A stretch of 64,000 bases of DNA from Bacteroidota bacterium (GTDB taxonomy: Bacteria; Bacteroidota; Bacteroidia; Bacteroidales; VadinHA17), in assembly GCA_029547705.1 (NCBI GenBank), contig JAKPOU010000055.1, positions 156,351-220,350 of the forward strand. The letters are read 5' to 3'. The translations under genes were made by a program, and so were the position numbers. This document shows, in pieces, positions 1 to 9,292 of the stretch (within the stretch, counting starts at the first letter, position 1; the number at the start of each line of letters is the position of its first letter). The notes under the pieces are model-generated. The model was given only the letters and a program-made list of their open reading frames with translations. It ran no database searches and was not told the DNA's origin.

Positions 1-2031
1 GGGACCCAGTGCGGGGGAGCCTGCAATGACAAGCACGTTATAGCGGTTAAGGTCGGCATTGTCAAATGCTGCCGGACGTATCATGGTCACCGGCATCCGG
101 AAGCGGGTGTCGAGCATATGCCATATTTCACCGGCGTCCAGGCTGTTTATTCCATCCCCGGCAATCAGGGCCACCGATGGTTTTTCAAGCACCACAAAAT
201 CACTGCTTCCAAGGTCAATTCCCTCTTCCGTGAAACCGGTGCTGACACCGTGTACAGTCAGGCGGAATTTTTCAGCTGCCGACAGAATGATTTTTTTCAG
301 TTCTGTCCTGCTGACCGGCTGATCATTTGCATGGATCATAATTGTGCCGCAGCCGAATGCATGGTTCAGTTCACTGTTCCTGTATGCGAATCCGGCCTTT
401 GCGACCCTTGTCCTTATTCCTGCATTCTGCAGTTCAAAAAGCGCTGCGGGAGCAAGGTATTCCTTCCATTCAAAGAGATATGCAAAGGGATCTTCCGGTC
501 CCAGCAGCTTTCCTTCGGCAAGCGGAACTTCCCTGATTTCCTTCCCCCTTAGTGCTTCGGCTTCCCTGGTCTGTGTGATTGCTGCATACCGGATGTTGAA
601 GGACATGGGAAGTATCCAGGTGGAAATGTCATAAAAAGTACTGTCTGTAAATTCCTTAACGGGTTCAAACAGGCTTCTTACAAACCTGTGTTCATTCTGT
701 TTCAGGGGAACAATATAGGAGGCGCCTGCACTGTAGCTGATTCCGTTTATGACTGCATCCCTTGAGAGACCGTAGACCTTTATCTGATGGCTTTTCAGAA
801 TGCGGATAAATTCAGAAAGCCTTCCCTTGTCGTCAGGTTCGGTGAAAATATAGGCTTTCACAGGATGCTTGTCAGCCAGTGCCGCTGCTTCCCTGTAAAA
901 ACCCGCCAGGCTGTTCAGGAGCTTTTCCCTCATTGCCAGTCCTGCTTCAAGGGTTGAAAGGGATACTGCAACCTGGTTCCGGATGGTATAGGGAAAGGAC
1001 AGGAGCATGTTGGAAGTTTCGCGGAGATGTCCTTTCACTCCGGCCTGTTCAAAAAGAATGCCGACCGATCCGTGAATGTCGGGGTAGGATGAACCTTTTC
1101 CGATATAGAAATCGTCATAGCTTTCTTCCGTAACATAAAGGGTTCCGATCCGGTTGAGGAACTTTTCGTGGAATTTCCCGATTTCTGCCGTCAGCTGCTG
1201 GTTTTCTGAGGGTGTTAACGGATTGTTGCGGGTCGGGATCCCGGGCTGGTAAAAAAATGTTGCATTCGGACCCTGTTCGTGATGGTCGGTAACAATGTCG
1301 GGCCTCCATCTGTAAAAGGCCGCCACGCGTCCTACCGATTCGGGATGCTGCAGCAGAAGGTAGTCCCTGTTCAGGTCGAACATGTAGTGATTGCTTCTTC
1401 CGCCCGGCCAGTTTTCGCTGAATTCCCAGGAGCGGGGATCCGGGTTGTCGTTAAGGCTGCGGCTGAAATTGACCCATGTTGAGTGGCGCTGCATGCCATC
1501 CGGGTTAAGTGCAGGGTCAATCAGTACCACGATGTTCCTCAACAGTTTATCAATGGACGGACCTTCCCCTGCAGTCAGGTAATAGGCAACCAGTACGGAT
1601 GCATTCTGGGAACTGGATTCATTGCCGTGAATACCATAGCCAAGCTTTATAAAAACCGGTGCATTGCTGATATCCGTTCCGGAGGATTTTTCCGGATCAG
1701 CCAGACTGATATGCTGCAGCCTGAGCCGTTCAAGGTTCCTGATATTCTCAGGTGAGCTTATAATGAGGTGACCAAGCGGCCTGCCCTCATGGCTCCTGGC
1801 ATATTCCTCCCACAGGGCCCTGTCGGAGGAGCGGGCGAGCTCCTGCATGTAGTAGTAAAGCTTGTCGTGAGACAGATGCCATTCCCCGATCTGGTGACCC
1901 GCGAATTGTTCCGGTGTGATAATCTTCCCGTTAAAGGTCACGTCATCGGGAAAATACCAGGAAGTGGCAGGCTGGGACAGGATTACCTGGCTCATCAGAA
2001 GAGCCGGAATTAAAGCTGTTATGATCCTCAT
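1..2031 (-). CDS. Secreted M14 family zinc carboxypeptidase, C-terminus beyond left edge
   Basis: The reverse strand is open from an ATG at 2031 to the window edge, giving 677 codons without a stop. The N-terminus is a signal peptide ending near LSQ. An M14 peptidase domain follows: HGNESS (zinc ligands His and Glu) near residue 140, DPALNPDG, DLNRDY and TDHHEQG. These are the usual zinc- and substrate-binding blocks of large Bacteroidota M14 peptidases, which cleave C-terminal residues from peptides, probably in the periplasm. The remaining sequence up to the edge contains a Rossmann-like stretch (VALIAGDGINSLD), which fits the accessory domain seen after the catalytic domain in long members. 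The gene stands alone, facing away from the operon at 3809. Family assignment is firm; substrate is unknown. The true C-terminus cannot be seen. Confidence 0.88.
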   Translation of the reverse strand, partial: MRIITALIPALLMSQVILSQPATSWYFPDDVTFNGKIITPEQFAGHQIGEWHLSHDKLYYYMQELARSSDRALWEEYARSHEGRPLGHLIISSPENIRNLERLRLQHISLADPEKSSGTDISNAPVFIKLGYGIHGNESSSQNASVLVAYYLTAGEGPSIDKLLRNIVVLIDPALNPDGMQRHSTWVNFSRSLNDNPDPRSWEFSENWPGGRSNHYMFDLNRDYLLLQHPESVGRVAAFYRWRPDIVTDHHEQGPNATFFYQPGIPTRNNPLTPSENQQLTAEIGKFHEKFLNRIGTLYVTEESYDDFYIGKGSSYPDIHGSVGILFEQAGVKGHLRETSNMLLSFPYTIRNQVAVSLSTLEAGLAMREKLLNSLAGFYREAAALADKHPVKAYIFTEPDDKGRLSEFIRILKSHQIKVYGLSRDAVINGISYSAGASYIVPLKQNEHRFVRSLFEPVKEFTDSTFYDISTWILPMSFNIRYAAITQTREAEALRGKEIREVPLAEGKLLGPEDPFAYLFEWKEYLAPAALFELQNAGIRTRVAKAGFAYRNSELNHAFGCGTIMIHANDQPVSRTELKKIILSAAEKFRLTVHGVSTGFTEEGIDLGSSDFVVLEKPSVALIAGDGINSLDAGEIWHMLDTRFRMPVTMIRPAAFDNADLNRYNVLVIAGSPALGP

Positions 2032-2103
2032 TGCTTGATAATGAATGTTGATCCTGCAATTTAGGAAAAAATGATTCAGAAAGACAGGCTGTGCAATCCT
2101 TTT

Positions 2104-3570
2104 TCAAAGAGTGTCGCCGAAATCCTTTCTGTATGCTTCAGCCAGTCTTTCGGGCCAGTCACTGACAGGCTCCAGCCTGCCGGTGAAAAACCTCAGTACC
2201 GGAGGTTCTTCCACAAACCTTAATCCGCCCACCAGTTCCCTGTTTTTGTACAACCAGTTAAGACGGTCAATAGTGTATTCCACCTGGGAAAGGGTAAATA
2301 CCCTTCTCGGCAATGCCAGCCTCATCAGTTCAAGATCGGCATATATCTCATTACCATCCTCATCACGGGTGCTGCTCATGGTACCCCTTTCCATTCCCCT
2401 CACTCCCGAAGCAATGTAAAATGCTGAAACAAGGGATGCGGCAAGATATTCCGACTGCGGCAGATGGGGGAGGAACTGGGTGGCATCAACATGGCAGCCA
2501 AGTGCCCCGCCGGGTGTTACCACGGGAATACCGAGCTTTACAAGCTCTCCTATCATGTATTCTATGAACATCGGAGACTGACCGACAACATCCTCTTCCA
2601 GTGTCTCTGCAAGTCCCTGCGCCATTGCTTCTATTTCCCGGACCGAAATACCCCCGTAGGTGAGAAATCCTTCATATAATGGAACCAGATGCTTCATACT
2701 TGTATATATATCTTCGGAATTGGTACAGATAGCACCGCCTTTGGCCGAACTGACCTTCCTGCCGGAAAAATAAACAATATCGCATAATTCACACATTTTC
2801 AACAGTATGGATCCGATTGTCTCTTTTTCACATCCGGCTTCCCTCTTTAAAATGAAATAGGCATTTTCTCCTATAAGACTGGCATCCAAAACTATCAGAA
2901 GATTATACTTATCTGCAATCTTTCTCACATCCCTCAGATTTGCCAGGGAGAAGGGCTGACCGCCGATAAGGTTTGTTGAGGCTTCCATTCTGATGAAGGG
3001 GATATTTTCAGGCTTCACCTCAAGGATGGTTTTTTCCAGTCTTTCCGTGTCAATGTTTCCCTTGAAGGGATGAGAGCTGCTTATTTTCATGGCCTCAGGA
3101 GTATACAGCTCGAGTATGCTGCCTCCGTTGAGTTCGATATGGGCACGGGTGGTTGTGAAATGGTAGTTCATGGGAATAACCGATCCTTCACTGATAAAGG
3201 CTTTTGAAATAATGTTTTCAGCCGCCCTTCCCTGGTGTACCGGAAGAATATATTTCTTTCCGAAAACCTCATTTACACTTTTCTCGAATCTGCTGAAACT
3301 GACCGAGCCGGCATAGGCATCATCAGCCACGAACATTGTCGAAAGCTGCCTGTCGCTCATGGCATTGGTTCCGCTGTCGGTCAGCATGTCGAGAAAAATA
3401 TCCTTTGTCGACAGAAGAAATGAATTGTATCCGGCTGCCTTTACAGCCTTCAGCCTTTGTTCAACAGGCACGAGATTCAGTGACTGGACAATGCGTACCT
3501 TGTGCATCTCAAGGGGAATCTGCTTGCCGTTGAAAAATTTTACGGTGCGGTTGTTGCTTATCTTTTCCAT
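2104..3570 (-). CDS. Tyrosine phenol-lyase/tryptophanase family PLP protein with altered active site
   Basis: This 488-residue protein belongs to the beta-eliminating lyase family (TnaA, Tpl), whose members split tryptophan or tyrosine into indole or phenol, pyruvate and ammonia. Numbered from the ATG at 3570, the PLP lysine is K272 in SGRKV and the pyridine-nitrogen aspartate is D229. Tpl-like blocks include LTDSGTNAMSD, HQGRAAEN, GGQPFSLAN and VRGMERG, which carries the Arg that contacts the phenol hydroxyl in Tpl. The arginine that normally sits three residues after the aspartate (R217 of Citrobacter Tpl, R226 of E. coli TnaA) is Leu232 here (codon 2877-2875), and one residue is missing between the PLP lysine and the following Gly-Gly. 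The activity may therefore be changed. An upstream ATG at 3612 would add 14 residues; 3570 is preferred because the family starts near it. A good promoter lies at 3632-3662. Confidence 0.85.
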   Translation of the reverse strand: MEKISNNRTVKFFNGKQIPLEMHKVRIVQSLNLVPVEQRLKAVKAAGYNSFLLSTKDIFLDMLTDSGTNAMSDRQLSTMFVADDAYAGSVSFSRFEKSVNEVFGKKYILPVHQGRAAENIISKAFISEGSVIPMNYHFTTTRAHIELNGGSILELYTPEAMKISSSHPFKGNIDTERLEKTILEVKPENIPFIRMEASTNLIGGQPFSLANLRDVRKIADKYNLLIVLDASLIGENAYFILKREAGCEKETIGSILLKMCELCDIVYFSGRKVSSAKGGAICTNSEDIYTSMKHLVPLYEGFLTYGGISVREIEAMAQGLAETLEEDVVGQSPMFIEYMIGELVKLGIPVVTPGGALGCHVDATQFLPHLPQSEYLAASLVSAFYIASGVRGMERGTMSSTRDEDGNEIYADLELMRLALPRRVFTLSQVEYTIDRLNWLYKNRELVGGLRFVEEPPVLRFFTGRLEPVSDWPERLAEAYRKDFGDTL

Positions 3571-3631
3571 TTTTAAGAGTTTAAGTTGAAAAATGGCTGC
3601 TGATACTGCCATTATGCTTTTAAATCGACTC

Positions 3632-3662
3632 CAAACCTACTGTAATTTTAGATAATATCAAA
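3632..3662 (-). promoter_or_regulatory. Bacteroidota-type promoter of the tyrosine phenol-lyase-like gene
   Basis: Read on the minus strand the site is TTTG (3662-3659), 19 bases, then TAGGTTTG (3639-3632). This matches the TTTG / TAnnTTTG consensus of the Bacteroidota primary sigma factor in both elements with ideal spacing. Transcription would begin near 3625, leaving a leader of about 55 bases before the ATG at 3570. Confidence 0.7.
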
Positions 3663-3808
3663 CAGGGTCCCTGATGCTGACAGTAATAAGCAGGCTTTTT
3701 TGAGCTTAAAAATTTCTTATATTGCTTATTGTATGGGGAGATCTGCCTGACTGAAAATTATTTTCGGTGTTCGTTTTGAATTATTTTCTTTGTATCTGAA
3801 TTTGTGAA

Positions 3809-5866
3809 ATGATAAATGAAAAACTTATAAATCCTTCCGGCATTGTTGTTGTCGGGGGCTCGGAAGATCTTTTCAAGCCCGGGGGAAAGATTCTGAAGAA
3901 CATTATTGACGGCAATTATACCGGAAGCCTTTATGTTGTAAACCCCGGACATGACATGGTTCAGGGTATAAAATCGTACCGCGATCCGGCCCTGCTGCCT
4001 CAGGTTGATCTGGCAATAATAGCGGTTCAGGCAAAATACTGCCTTCCGCTGGTTGATTTGCTGCTTAAAGAGAAGAATACCCGGGCATTTATTATACTTT
4101 CCGCCGGATTCAGTGAATCGGGAGAGGAGGGAAGGGTGCTTGAGGAATCAATTGCCCGCATGATAAGTGAAGCAGGTGCAACGCTTATCGGTCCGAACTG
4201 CATCGGCGTGATAAGTCCTTATTACAATGGTATTTTCACTACGCCCGTACCCGGACTGAGCCCCATGGGATGTGATCTGGTTTCAGGTTCGGGAGCAACT
4301 GCAGTTTTTATTTTTGAATCAGCAATATCAAAGGGTCTCAGTTTTTCAGGTTTTTATTCCGTTGGAAACAGTGCCCAGACAGGTGTTGAGGAGGTTCTGG
4401 AATACTGGGACAGAACATTCGATCCGGAAACAAGTTCATTTATAAAACTTATTTATGTGGAAGTTATCCGGGATCCTGACAAGCTGCTTTACCACGCATC
4501 GTCCCTCATACGGAAAGGCTGCAGGATCGCGGCGATCAAAGCCGGGACAAGCGAGGCCGGAATGAGAGCAGCTTCTTTTCACTCCGGTGCCCTTGCCTCA
4601 TCGGATTCAGCGGTGGAAGCCCTTTTCAGGAAGGCAGGAATTGTCAGGTGTGCCGGCAGGGAAGAACTTACAACAGTAGCCTCTGTATTCTGGCACAAGC
4701 ATCTGAAAGGCAGAAACATTGCCATCATTACCCATGCCGGGGGACCGGCAGTAATGCTTACTGATGCCCTGTCGGCCGGAGGAATGAATATCCCCCGGAT
4801 CAGAGGTGAACATCATGACAACCTTCTTGCAATGATGAATCCCGGTGCTTCGGCAAGCAATCCCATAGATATGATAGCCACGGCGACAAGTGAGCAGCTG
4901 GAGAAAATAATCGATTATACTGACAGGAAAATGCCTGAAATAGACGGAATGATCGTCATTTTCGGAAACAACGGGCTGAACGACATGTCGGTAATCTATG
5001 ATCTTCTTCACCGCAAAATCGAAGAATGCGAAAAGCCCCTGTATCCGATTCTTCCTTCTGTGTCAAGTTCACAGAATGAGATAGAGTATTTCCTCAGGAA
5101 GGGCCATGTCAACTTTCCCGATGAGGTTGTCCTGGGAAGGGCACTGATCAGGATCTCAAACACCCCTTACCCAGCTGAGGAAAAGATTTTCCTTGAAGGC
5201 ATAGATCTGTCCCGGATAAGGCGTATTGTTGATAATTCGCCTTCCGGCCACCTGGATCCGGACACGGTCCAGGAGCTTCTCAGTGCGGCAAAGATTCCGG
5301 TGGTCAGGGGGACAGTTGTCAGAACAACGGGCGAACTGGCAGCTGTAGCCGGCAAAACGGGATTTCCCCTTGCAGTCAAGGTGGTTGGACCCGTCCATAA
5401 ATCCGATGTCGGAGGGGTCACTCTGAATATCAGAAGCCCGGAGCATCTTGAGGCAGAATTCAGGAGGATGATGAAGATAAGGGATGTGCAGGCAGTCCTT
5501 GTTCAGAAAATGTTAAGCGGAACAGAACTTTTCATTGGTGCAAAGTATGAACCCAAGTTTGGTCATGTGATAATGTGCGGACTGGGAGGAATTTTTGTGG
5601 AGGTTCTCCGGGATATTTCCTCCGGACTTGCCCCTCTCACTCACGATGAAGCGCGATCAATGATCCGGAGCCTGAAAGGCTACAGTATAATTCGCGGAAC
5701 AAGAGGCCAGCCGGGAGTTGATGAAGGGAAATTCACCGAAATAATTGTCAGATTGTCCAGTCTGCTCAGATTTGCAACAGAAATAAAGGAAATGGATCTT
5801 AATCCGCTCATCGGTAATCCTGAGGCAATTACGGTGGTTGATGCAAGGGTCAGAATAGAAAAATGA
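3809..5866 (+). CDS. ADP-forming acyl-CoA (acetyl-CoA) synthetase, fused alpha-beta form
   Basis: Converts acyl-CoA + ADP + phosphate to acid + CoA + ATP, a substrate-level phosphorylation step of amino-acid fermenters. The 685 residues hold, in order, a CoA-binding Rossmann domain (VVVGGSEDLFKPGGK near residue 12), two succinyl-CoA-ligase-like domains and, from about residue 470, an ATP-grasp domain (PLAVKVVGP, HKSDVGGV, VLVQKMLSG, MDLNPLIG). The catalytic histidine of the phosphohistidine intermediate is in SFHSGALASSD near residue 258. The alpha-beta order is that of fused bacterial and archaeal enzymes. It is the first gene of a same-strand series running to 11765 that supplies its substrate through a 2-oxoacid:ferredoxin oxidoreductase. 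Acyl specificity cannot be read from sequence; the PaaK and ACT neighbours point to aryl-acyl-CoA. No Shine-Dalgarno site precedes the ATG, as is usual in this phylum. Confidence 0.9.
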   Translation: MINEKLINPSGIVVVGGSEDLFKPGGKILKNIIDGNYTGSLYVVNPGHDMVQGIKSYRDPALLPQVDLAIIAVQAKYCLPLVDLLLKEKNTRAFIILSAGFSESGEEGRVLEESIARMISEAGATLIGPNCIGVISPYYNGIFTTPVPGLSPMGCDLVSGSGATAVFIFESAISKGLSFSGFYSVGNSAQTGVEEVLEYWDRTFDPETSSFIKLIYVEVIRDPDKLLYHASSLIRKGCRIAAIKAGTSEAGMRAASFHSGALASSDSAVEALFRKAGIVRCAGREELTTVASVFWHKHLKGRNIAIITHAGGPAVMLTDALSAGGMNIPRIRGEHHDNLLAMMNPGASASNPIDMIATATSEQLEKIIDYTDRKMPEIDGMIVIFGNNGLNDMSVIYDLLHRKIEECEKPLYPILPSVSSSQNEIEYFLRKGHVNFPDEVVLGRALIRISNTPYPAEEKIFLEGIDLSRIRRIVDNSPSGHLDPDTVQELLSAAKIPVVRGTVVRTTGELAAVAGKTGFPLAVKVVGPVHKSDVGGVTLNIRSPEHLEAEFRRMMKIRDVQAVLVQKMLSGTELFIGAKYEPKFGHVIMCGLGGIFVEVLRDISSGLAPLTHDEARSMIRSLKGYSIIRGTRGQPGVDEGKFTEIIVRLSSLLRFATEIKEMDLNPLIGNPEAITVVDARVRIEK

Positions 5867-5951
5867 TAAGAATGACAGGGAATGCATTGATGAAAAAAGG
5901 ATATAATTATTAAATTCGGATTTTTTTTAATCATCTTTTCAGACTAAGCCG

Positions 5952-6380
5952 ATGTTAATTCAACAGTTGTCAGTATTTCTGGAAAACAAATCAGGCCGGC
6001 TGACTGAAGTGCTTGAAGTTCTTGGCAGCAAGAGCAGTATCAGAATCAAGGCGCTGACAGTTGCGGACACCACGGAATTCGGGATATTGCGCCTGATAGT
6101 ATCCGATCCCGAAAAGGCCAGGAGCATTCTCAGGGAGCAGAAGTTCACGGTGAACATGACAGAAGTCATTTCGGTTGTTGCACCCAATGAGGCGAAGGAC
6201 TATGCCAAGGTGCTTAAAATATTGTCAGATATTGATATAAGTGTGGAATACACCTATGCATTCACCACAGGGAAAAGCTCGGTTATTATACTTCGCTGCA
6301 GCAACAATGAAAAGGCAATCAGGGCCCTTAAGGATAATGAGATGGACCTGCTGATGGCCAGCGATCTTTATGAAATCTAA
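5952..6380 (+). CDS. Tandem ACT-domain protein
   Basis: 142 residues made of two ACT domains (about 1-68 and 70-142), the first beginning IQQLSVFLENKSGRL, a classic ACT strand-helix start with the glycine-rich ligand turn. ACT domains bind amino acids or related acids. Stand-alone double-ACT proteins are often paired with PaaK-type ligases and indolepyruvate or 2-oxoacid oxidoreductase genes, exactly the context here: the ligase follows after 24 bases. I infer a sensor that modulates the ligase or a pathway enzyme in response to an aromatic or branched amino acid. No enzymatic motif is present. Confidence 0.85.
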   Translation: MLIQQLSVFLENKSGRLTEVLEVLGSKSSIRIKALTVADTTEFGILRLIVSDPEKARSILREQKFTVNMTEVISVVAPNEAKDYAKVLKILSDIDISVEYTYAFTTGKSSVIILRCSNNEKAIRALKDNEMDLLMASDLYEI

Positions 6381-6404
6381 TATTAAAAATTCTGTTTTTC
6401 TCCG

Positions 6405-7712
6405 ATGAATACGAATATCTGGAACAGGCACTTTGAGTGCATGGAAAGGGATGATCTCCGTTATAATCAGGAAAGAAGGCTGAGGGAGACTGTGGAGCGG
6501 GTGTATTTCAATGTGCCCTATTACCGGCATAAGATGCAGGAAGCAGGACTTGGTCCCGAATCCGTCAACACTCTTGAGGATCTGAGGAAACTGCCTTTCA
6601 CCACCAAGGACGATCTGAGGGATAATTACCCTTTCGGCCTGTTTGCCGTGCCGATGAGCGAGATTGTAAGGCTTCATGCTTCTTCTGGTACAACAGGCAA
6701 GCCTACAGTAGTGGGCTATACCAGGAATGATATTGCAACATGGTCGGAAGTCATGGCCCGTACTCTTGCATGTGCAGGGGCGGGTCGTGATGATTTTATT
6801 CATATTGCCTACGGATACGGCCTGTTTACGGGAGGCCTGGGACTTCATTACGGCGGGGAGAAGATAGGAGCATCGGTGATTCCGATATCAGGCGGCAATA
6901 CCACCCGTCAGTTGCAGCTTATGCGCGATCTTGGCTCAACCATTCTTGCCTGTACTCCTTCCTATGCACTTTTTCTGGCTGAAGCCATTCAGGAAAACGG
7001 GGTGAACCGGAGTGACCTGAAACTGAAGGCCGGCGTTCTCGGAGCCGAGCCATGGACAGAGAATATGCGGAAGGAAATAGAGAAAAAGCTTGAGATAAAA
7101 GCCATTGATATTTACGGTTTAAGTGAGGTGATCGGACCGGGTGTGGCAAGTGAATGTATGGTACAGAACGGACTGCATGTGAATGAGGATCATTTCTATC
7201 CCGAAATAATCGATCCGGATACCCTCGAGGTCCTCCCGGAAGGGGCTATGGGTGAACTGGTTTTTACTACCATTACAAAGGAGGGGCTTCCTCTAATTCG
7301 TTACCGGACCCGCGATCTGACGAGACTGAATTATGAAAAATGCGAGTGCGGCAGAACATTTGTAAGAATGGAGAAATGTCTCGGACGGAGTGACGACATG
7401 CTGATAGTGAGGGGAGTCAATCTCTTCCCGTCACAGATTGAGACAGTGCTGCTGGAAATGAAGGAAATAAAACCACATTATCTGATAATAGTTGACAGAA
7501 TTCATAATCTTGACACTCTTGAACTTCAGGTTGAAGTGGATGAGGAATTCTTCCAGGACAAGATCAGTCAGTTGCAGATAATCAGGGGCAGGCTGCAGGA
7601 CAGGCTTGAAAATGCCATTGGTCTTTCAATAAAGGTAACCCTGGTTGAACCAAAAACAATTGAAAGGAGCGAAGGCAAGTCCCAGAGAGTAATTGACAGA
7701 CGTAAGTTTTGA
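6405..7712 (+). CDS. Phenylacetate-CoA ligase family enzyme (PaaK-like)
   Basis: AMP-forming ligase of the PaaK branch of the ANL superfamily, which activates arylacetates: acid + ATP + CoA to acyl-CoA + AMP + PPi. Length is 435, normal for PaaK. The phosphate-binding loop is [14 protein letters not shown] (residues 93-106), the adenylate motif is [12 protein letters not shown] and the hinge/C-domain region contains [19 protein letters not shown]. Four cysteines or nearby residues at CECGRTF may help metal or structural binding as in other PaaK proteins. It sits between the ACT gene and an aminotransferase. An AMP-forming ligase beside an ADP-forming one is notable: this one may take up external arylacetate for CoA recycling while the other makes ATP. 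Substrate (phenylacetate, hydroxyphenylacetate, indoleacetate) is inferred only from family and context. Confidence 0.9.
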   Translation: MNTNIWNRHFECMERDDLRYNQERRLRETVERVYFNVPYYRHKMQEAGLGPESVNTLEDLRKLPFTTKDDLRDNYPFGLFAVPMSEIVRLHASSGTTGKPTVVGYTRNDIATWSEVMARTLACAGAGRDDFIHIAYGYGLFTGGLGLHYGGEKIGASVIPISGGNTTRQLQLMRDLGSTILACTPSYALFLAEAIQENGVNRSDLKLKAGVLGAEPWTENMRKEIEKKLEIKAIDIYGLSEVIGPGVASECMVQNGLHVNEDHFYPEIIDPDTLEVLPEGAMGELVFTTITKEGLPLIRYRTRDLTRLNYEKCECGRTFVRMEKCLGRSDDMLIVRGVNLFPSQIETVLLEMKEIKPHYLIIVDRIHNLDTLELQVEVDEEFFQDKISQLQIIRGRLQDRLENAIGLSIKVTLVEPKTIERSEGKSQRVIDRRKF

Positions 7713-7727
7713 TTAAATTATAGTTAC

Positions 7728-9050
7728 ATGCACAACATACCAATTCCTTCCGGAATTATTGAAAGGCTTGCCTGTGACAACGGTATAAAATCGGTCGGAA
7801 CCGCTTCCATAAGGGAAATATCCTTACTGGCCGATCTTCTTGAAAAGGAAACGGGAATACCTTTTATAAGGATGGAAATGGGAGTTCCGGGCCTGGCTAC
7901 CCCGTCAGTTGCCATTGAGGCAGAGATAGACGCATTGCAAAGGGGTGTTTCATCAAAATATCCCAATGTTGCAGGTGTACGTGCATTGAAAAATGAAGCA
8001 TCAAGGTTCATAAAACTGTTCCTTGATACTGATATCAGCCCGGAAAGCTGTATCCCGACAGCAGGTTCAATGATGGGAGGGCTGCTAAGCTTTCTGGTGG
8101 CAAACAGGAATGACCGCAGCAAGGAAGGCACTCTTTTCCTCGATCCGGGGTTCCCTGTACATAAGCAGCAGGTTAAAATGCTCGGGCATGAGTATCATTC
8201 CTTTGATCTTTATGATTACCGGGGTGAGAAGCTCAGGGAAAAGCTTGAATCCTGCCTGGAAGGCGGTAAAATATCCTCCCTGCTGTATTCCAATCCGAAC
8301 AATCCCGCCTGGATCTGTCTTAACGGGGAGGAACTCCGTATCATAGGCGAGCTTGCCTCAAAATACGATGTCATAGTGATAGAGGATCTGGCATATTTCG
8401 GAATGGATTTCAGAAAGGATTATTCACATCCGGGTGTTCCGCCGTATCAGCCTTCGGTGGCACCCTATACCGACCACTATATCCTTCTTATATCGAGCTC
8501 CAAAATATTCAGCTATGCCGGTCAGAGGATAGGGCTGATGGCAATATCCGACAAGCTGTTCAACAGATCCTACCCCGATCTTTTAAGATATTATTCCAGC
8601 GACAGATTCGGTCATGCCCTCATTTTCGGAGCCTTGTACGGAATCTCCGCCGGTGTTACCCATTCGGTACAGTATGGCCTGGCCGCACTTCTCAGGGCCG
8701 TAAATGACGGGACATACAACTACCGCGATGATGTCAGGGAATATGAGGAGAAAGCTTCCCTGATGAAAAAGTTCTTCCTGTCAAACGGCTTTGATATTGT
8801 ATATGATACAGATCTGGATGTGCCTATTGCCGACGGATTCTATTTCACAATCAGCTATCCGGGCATGACGGGAAGGGCATTGCTTCAGGAACTTCTGAAA
8901 TATGGCATCAGTGCCATAACCCTTGATATAACGGGCAGTGAGCGGGAAGGACTGAGAGCATGTGTTTCCAAGGTTCCGAGGGACCTGTTCCCTGAACTGG
9001 AGAAACGCCTCTTAAAATTCAAAGAAGATCATCTTGTGAAAAGGAAATAA
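7728..9050 (+). CDS. Class I/II PLP-dependent aminotransferase
   Basis: 440-residue fold-type I aminotransferase. The PLP lysine is K259 in SSSKIFSYAGQRIG, with the phosphate-contacting Arg eight residues on; the Asn of YSNPNNPAW and the Asp-Tyr pair of IEDLAYFGMD match the class I/II cofactor pocket. It follows the ligase by 15 bases and precedes the ferredoxin subunit by 10, so it is in the same transcription unit. I infer that it removes the amino group from the amino acid whose 2-oxoacid is then oxidised by the four-subunit enzyme downstream. The sequence is not close to AspC/TyrB in detail, and the amino-acid specificity is open. Confidence 0.87.
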   Translation: MHNIPIPSGIIERLACDNGIKSVGTASIREISLLADLLEKETGIPFIRMEMGVPGLATPSVAIEAEIDALQRGVSSKYPNVAGVRALKNEASRFIKLFLDTDISPESCIPTAGSMMGGLLSFLVANRNDRSKEGTLFLDPGFPVHKQQVKMLGHEYHSFDLYDYRGEKLREKLESCLEGGKISSLLYSNPNNPAWICLNGEELRIIGELASKYDVIVIEDLAYFGMDFRKDYSHPGVPPYQPSVAPYTDHYILLISSSKIFSYAGQRIGLMAISDKLFNRSYPDLLRYYSSDRFGHALIFGALYGISAGVTHSVQYGLAALLRAVNDGTYNYRDDVREYEEKASLMKKFFLSNGFDIVYDTDLDVPIADGFYFTISYPGMTGRALLQELLKYGISAITLDITGSEREGLRACVSKVPRDLFPELEKRLLKFKEDHLVKRK

Positions 9051-9060
9051 ATTCGATTCG

Positions 9061-9285
9061 ATGGCAAAGATCAGAGGAAGTATAGTAATAGATATTGAAC
9101 GCTGCAAGGGATGTGAGATCTGCATGGTTACCTGCCCGACAGGTACTATAAAAATGGCGGGACAGGTGAATCACAAGGGTTATTTCTATGCCTGGCCTGC
9201 AAATCCTGAATTATGTATAGGATGTGCCAACTGTGCGGTGGTATGCCCTGACGGTGTGATAACTGTTTATAAAACAAAAATTTAA
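9061..9285 (+). CDS. 2-oxoacid:ferredoxin oxidoreductase, ferredoxin-like (delta) subunit
   Basis: 74 residues with two 4Fe-4S motifs, CKGCEICMVTCP and CIGCANCAVVCP, the typical 2[4Fe-4S] ferredoxin subunit of VorD/KorD/PorD type. It carries electrons from the thiamine-diphosphate site to external ferredoxin. It lies 10 bases after the aminotransferase and 7 bases before the alpha subunit, so the subunits are co-expressed in the order delta, alpha, beta, gamma. Confidence 0.93.
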   Translation: MAKIRGSIVIDIERCKGCEICMVTCPTGTIKMAGQVNHKGYFYAWPANPELCIGCANCAVVCPDGVITVYKTKI

Positions 9286-9292
9286 CTTTCTG

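Noticed and set aside
4607..5011. Minus-strand frames over the acyl-CoA synthetase gene
   Set aside because: They are complement shadows of a strongly conserved enzyme and have no motif of their own.
6225..6848. Minus-strand frame of 207 codons opposite the ACT and PaaK genes
   Set aside because: It covers the join of two conserved genes; the translation is rich in Cys/His without a motif.
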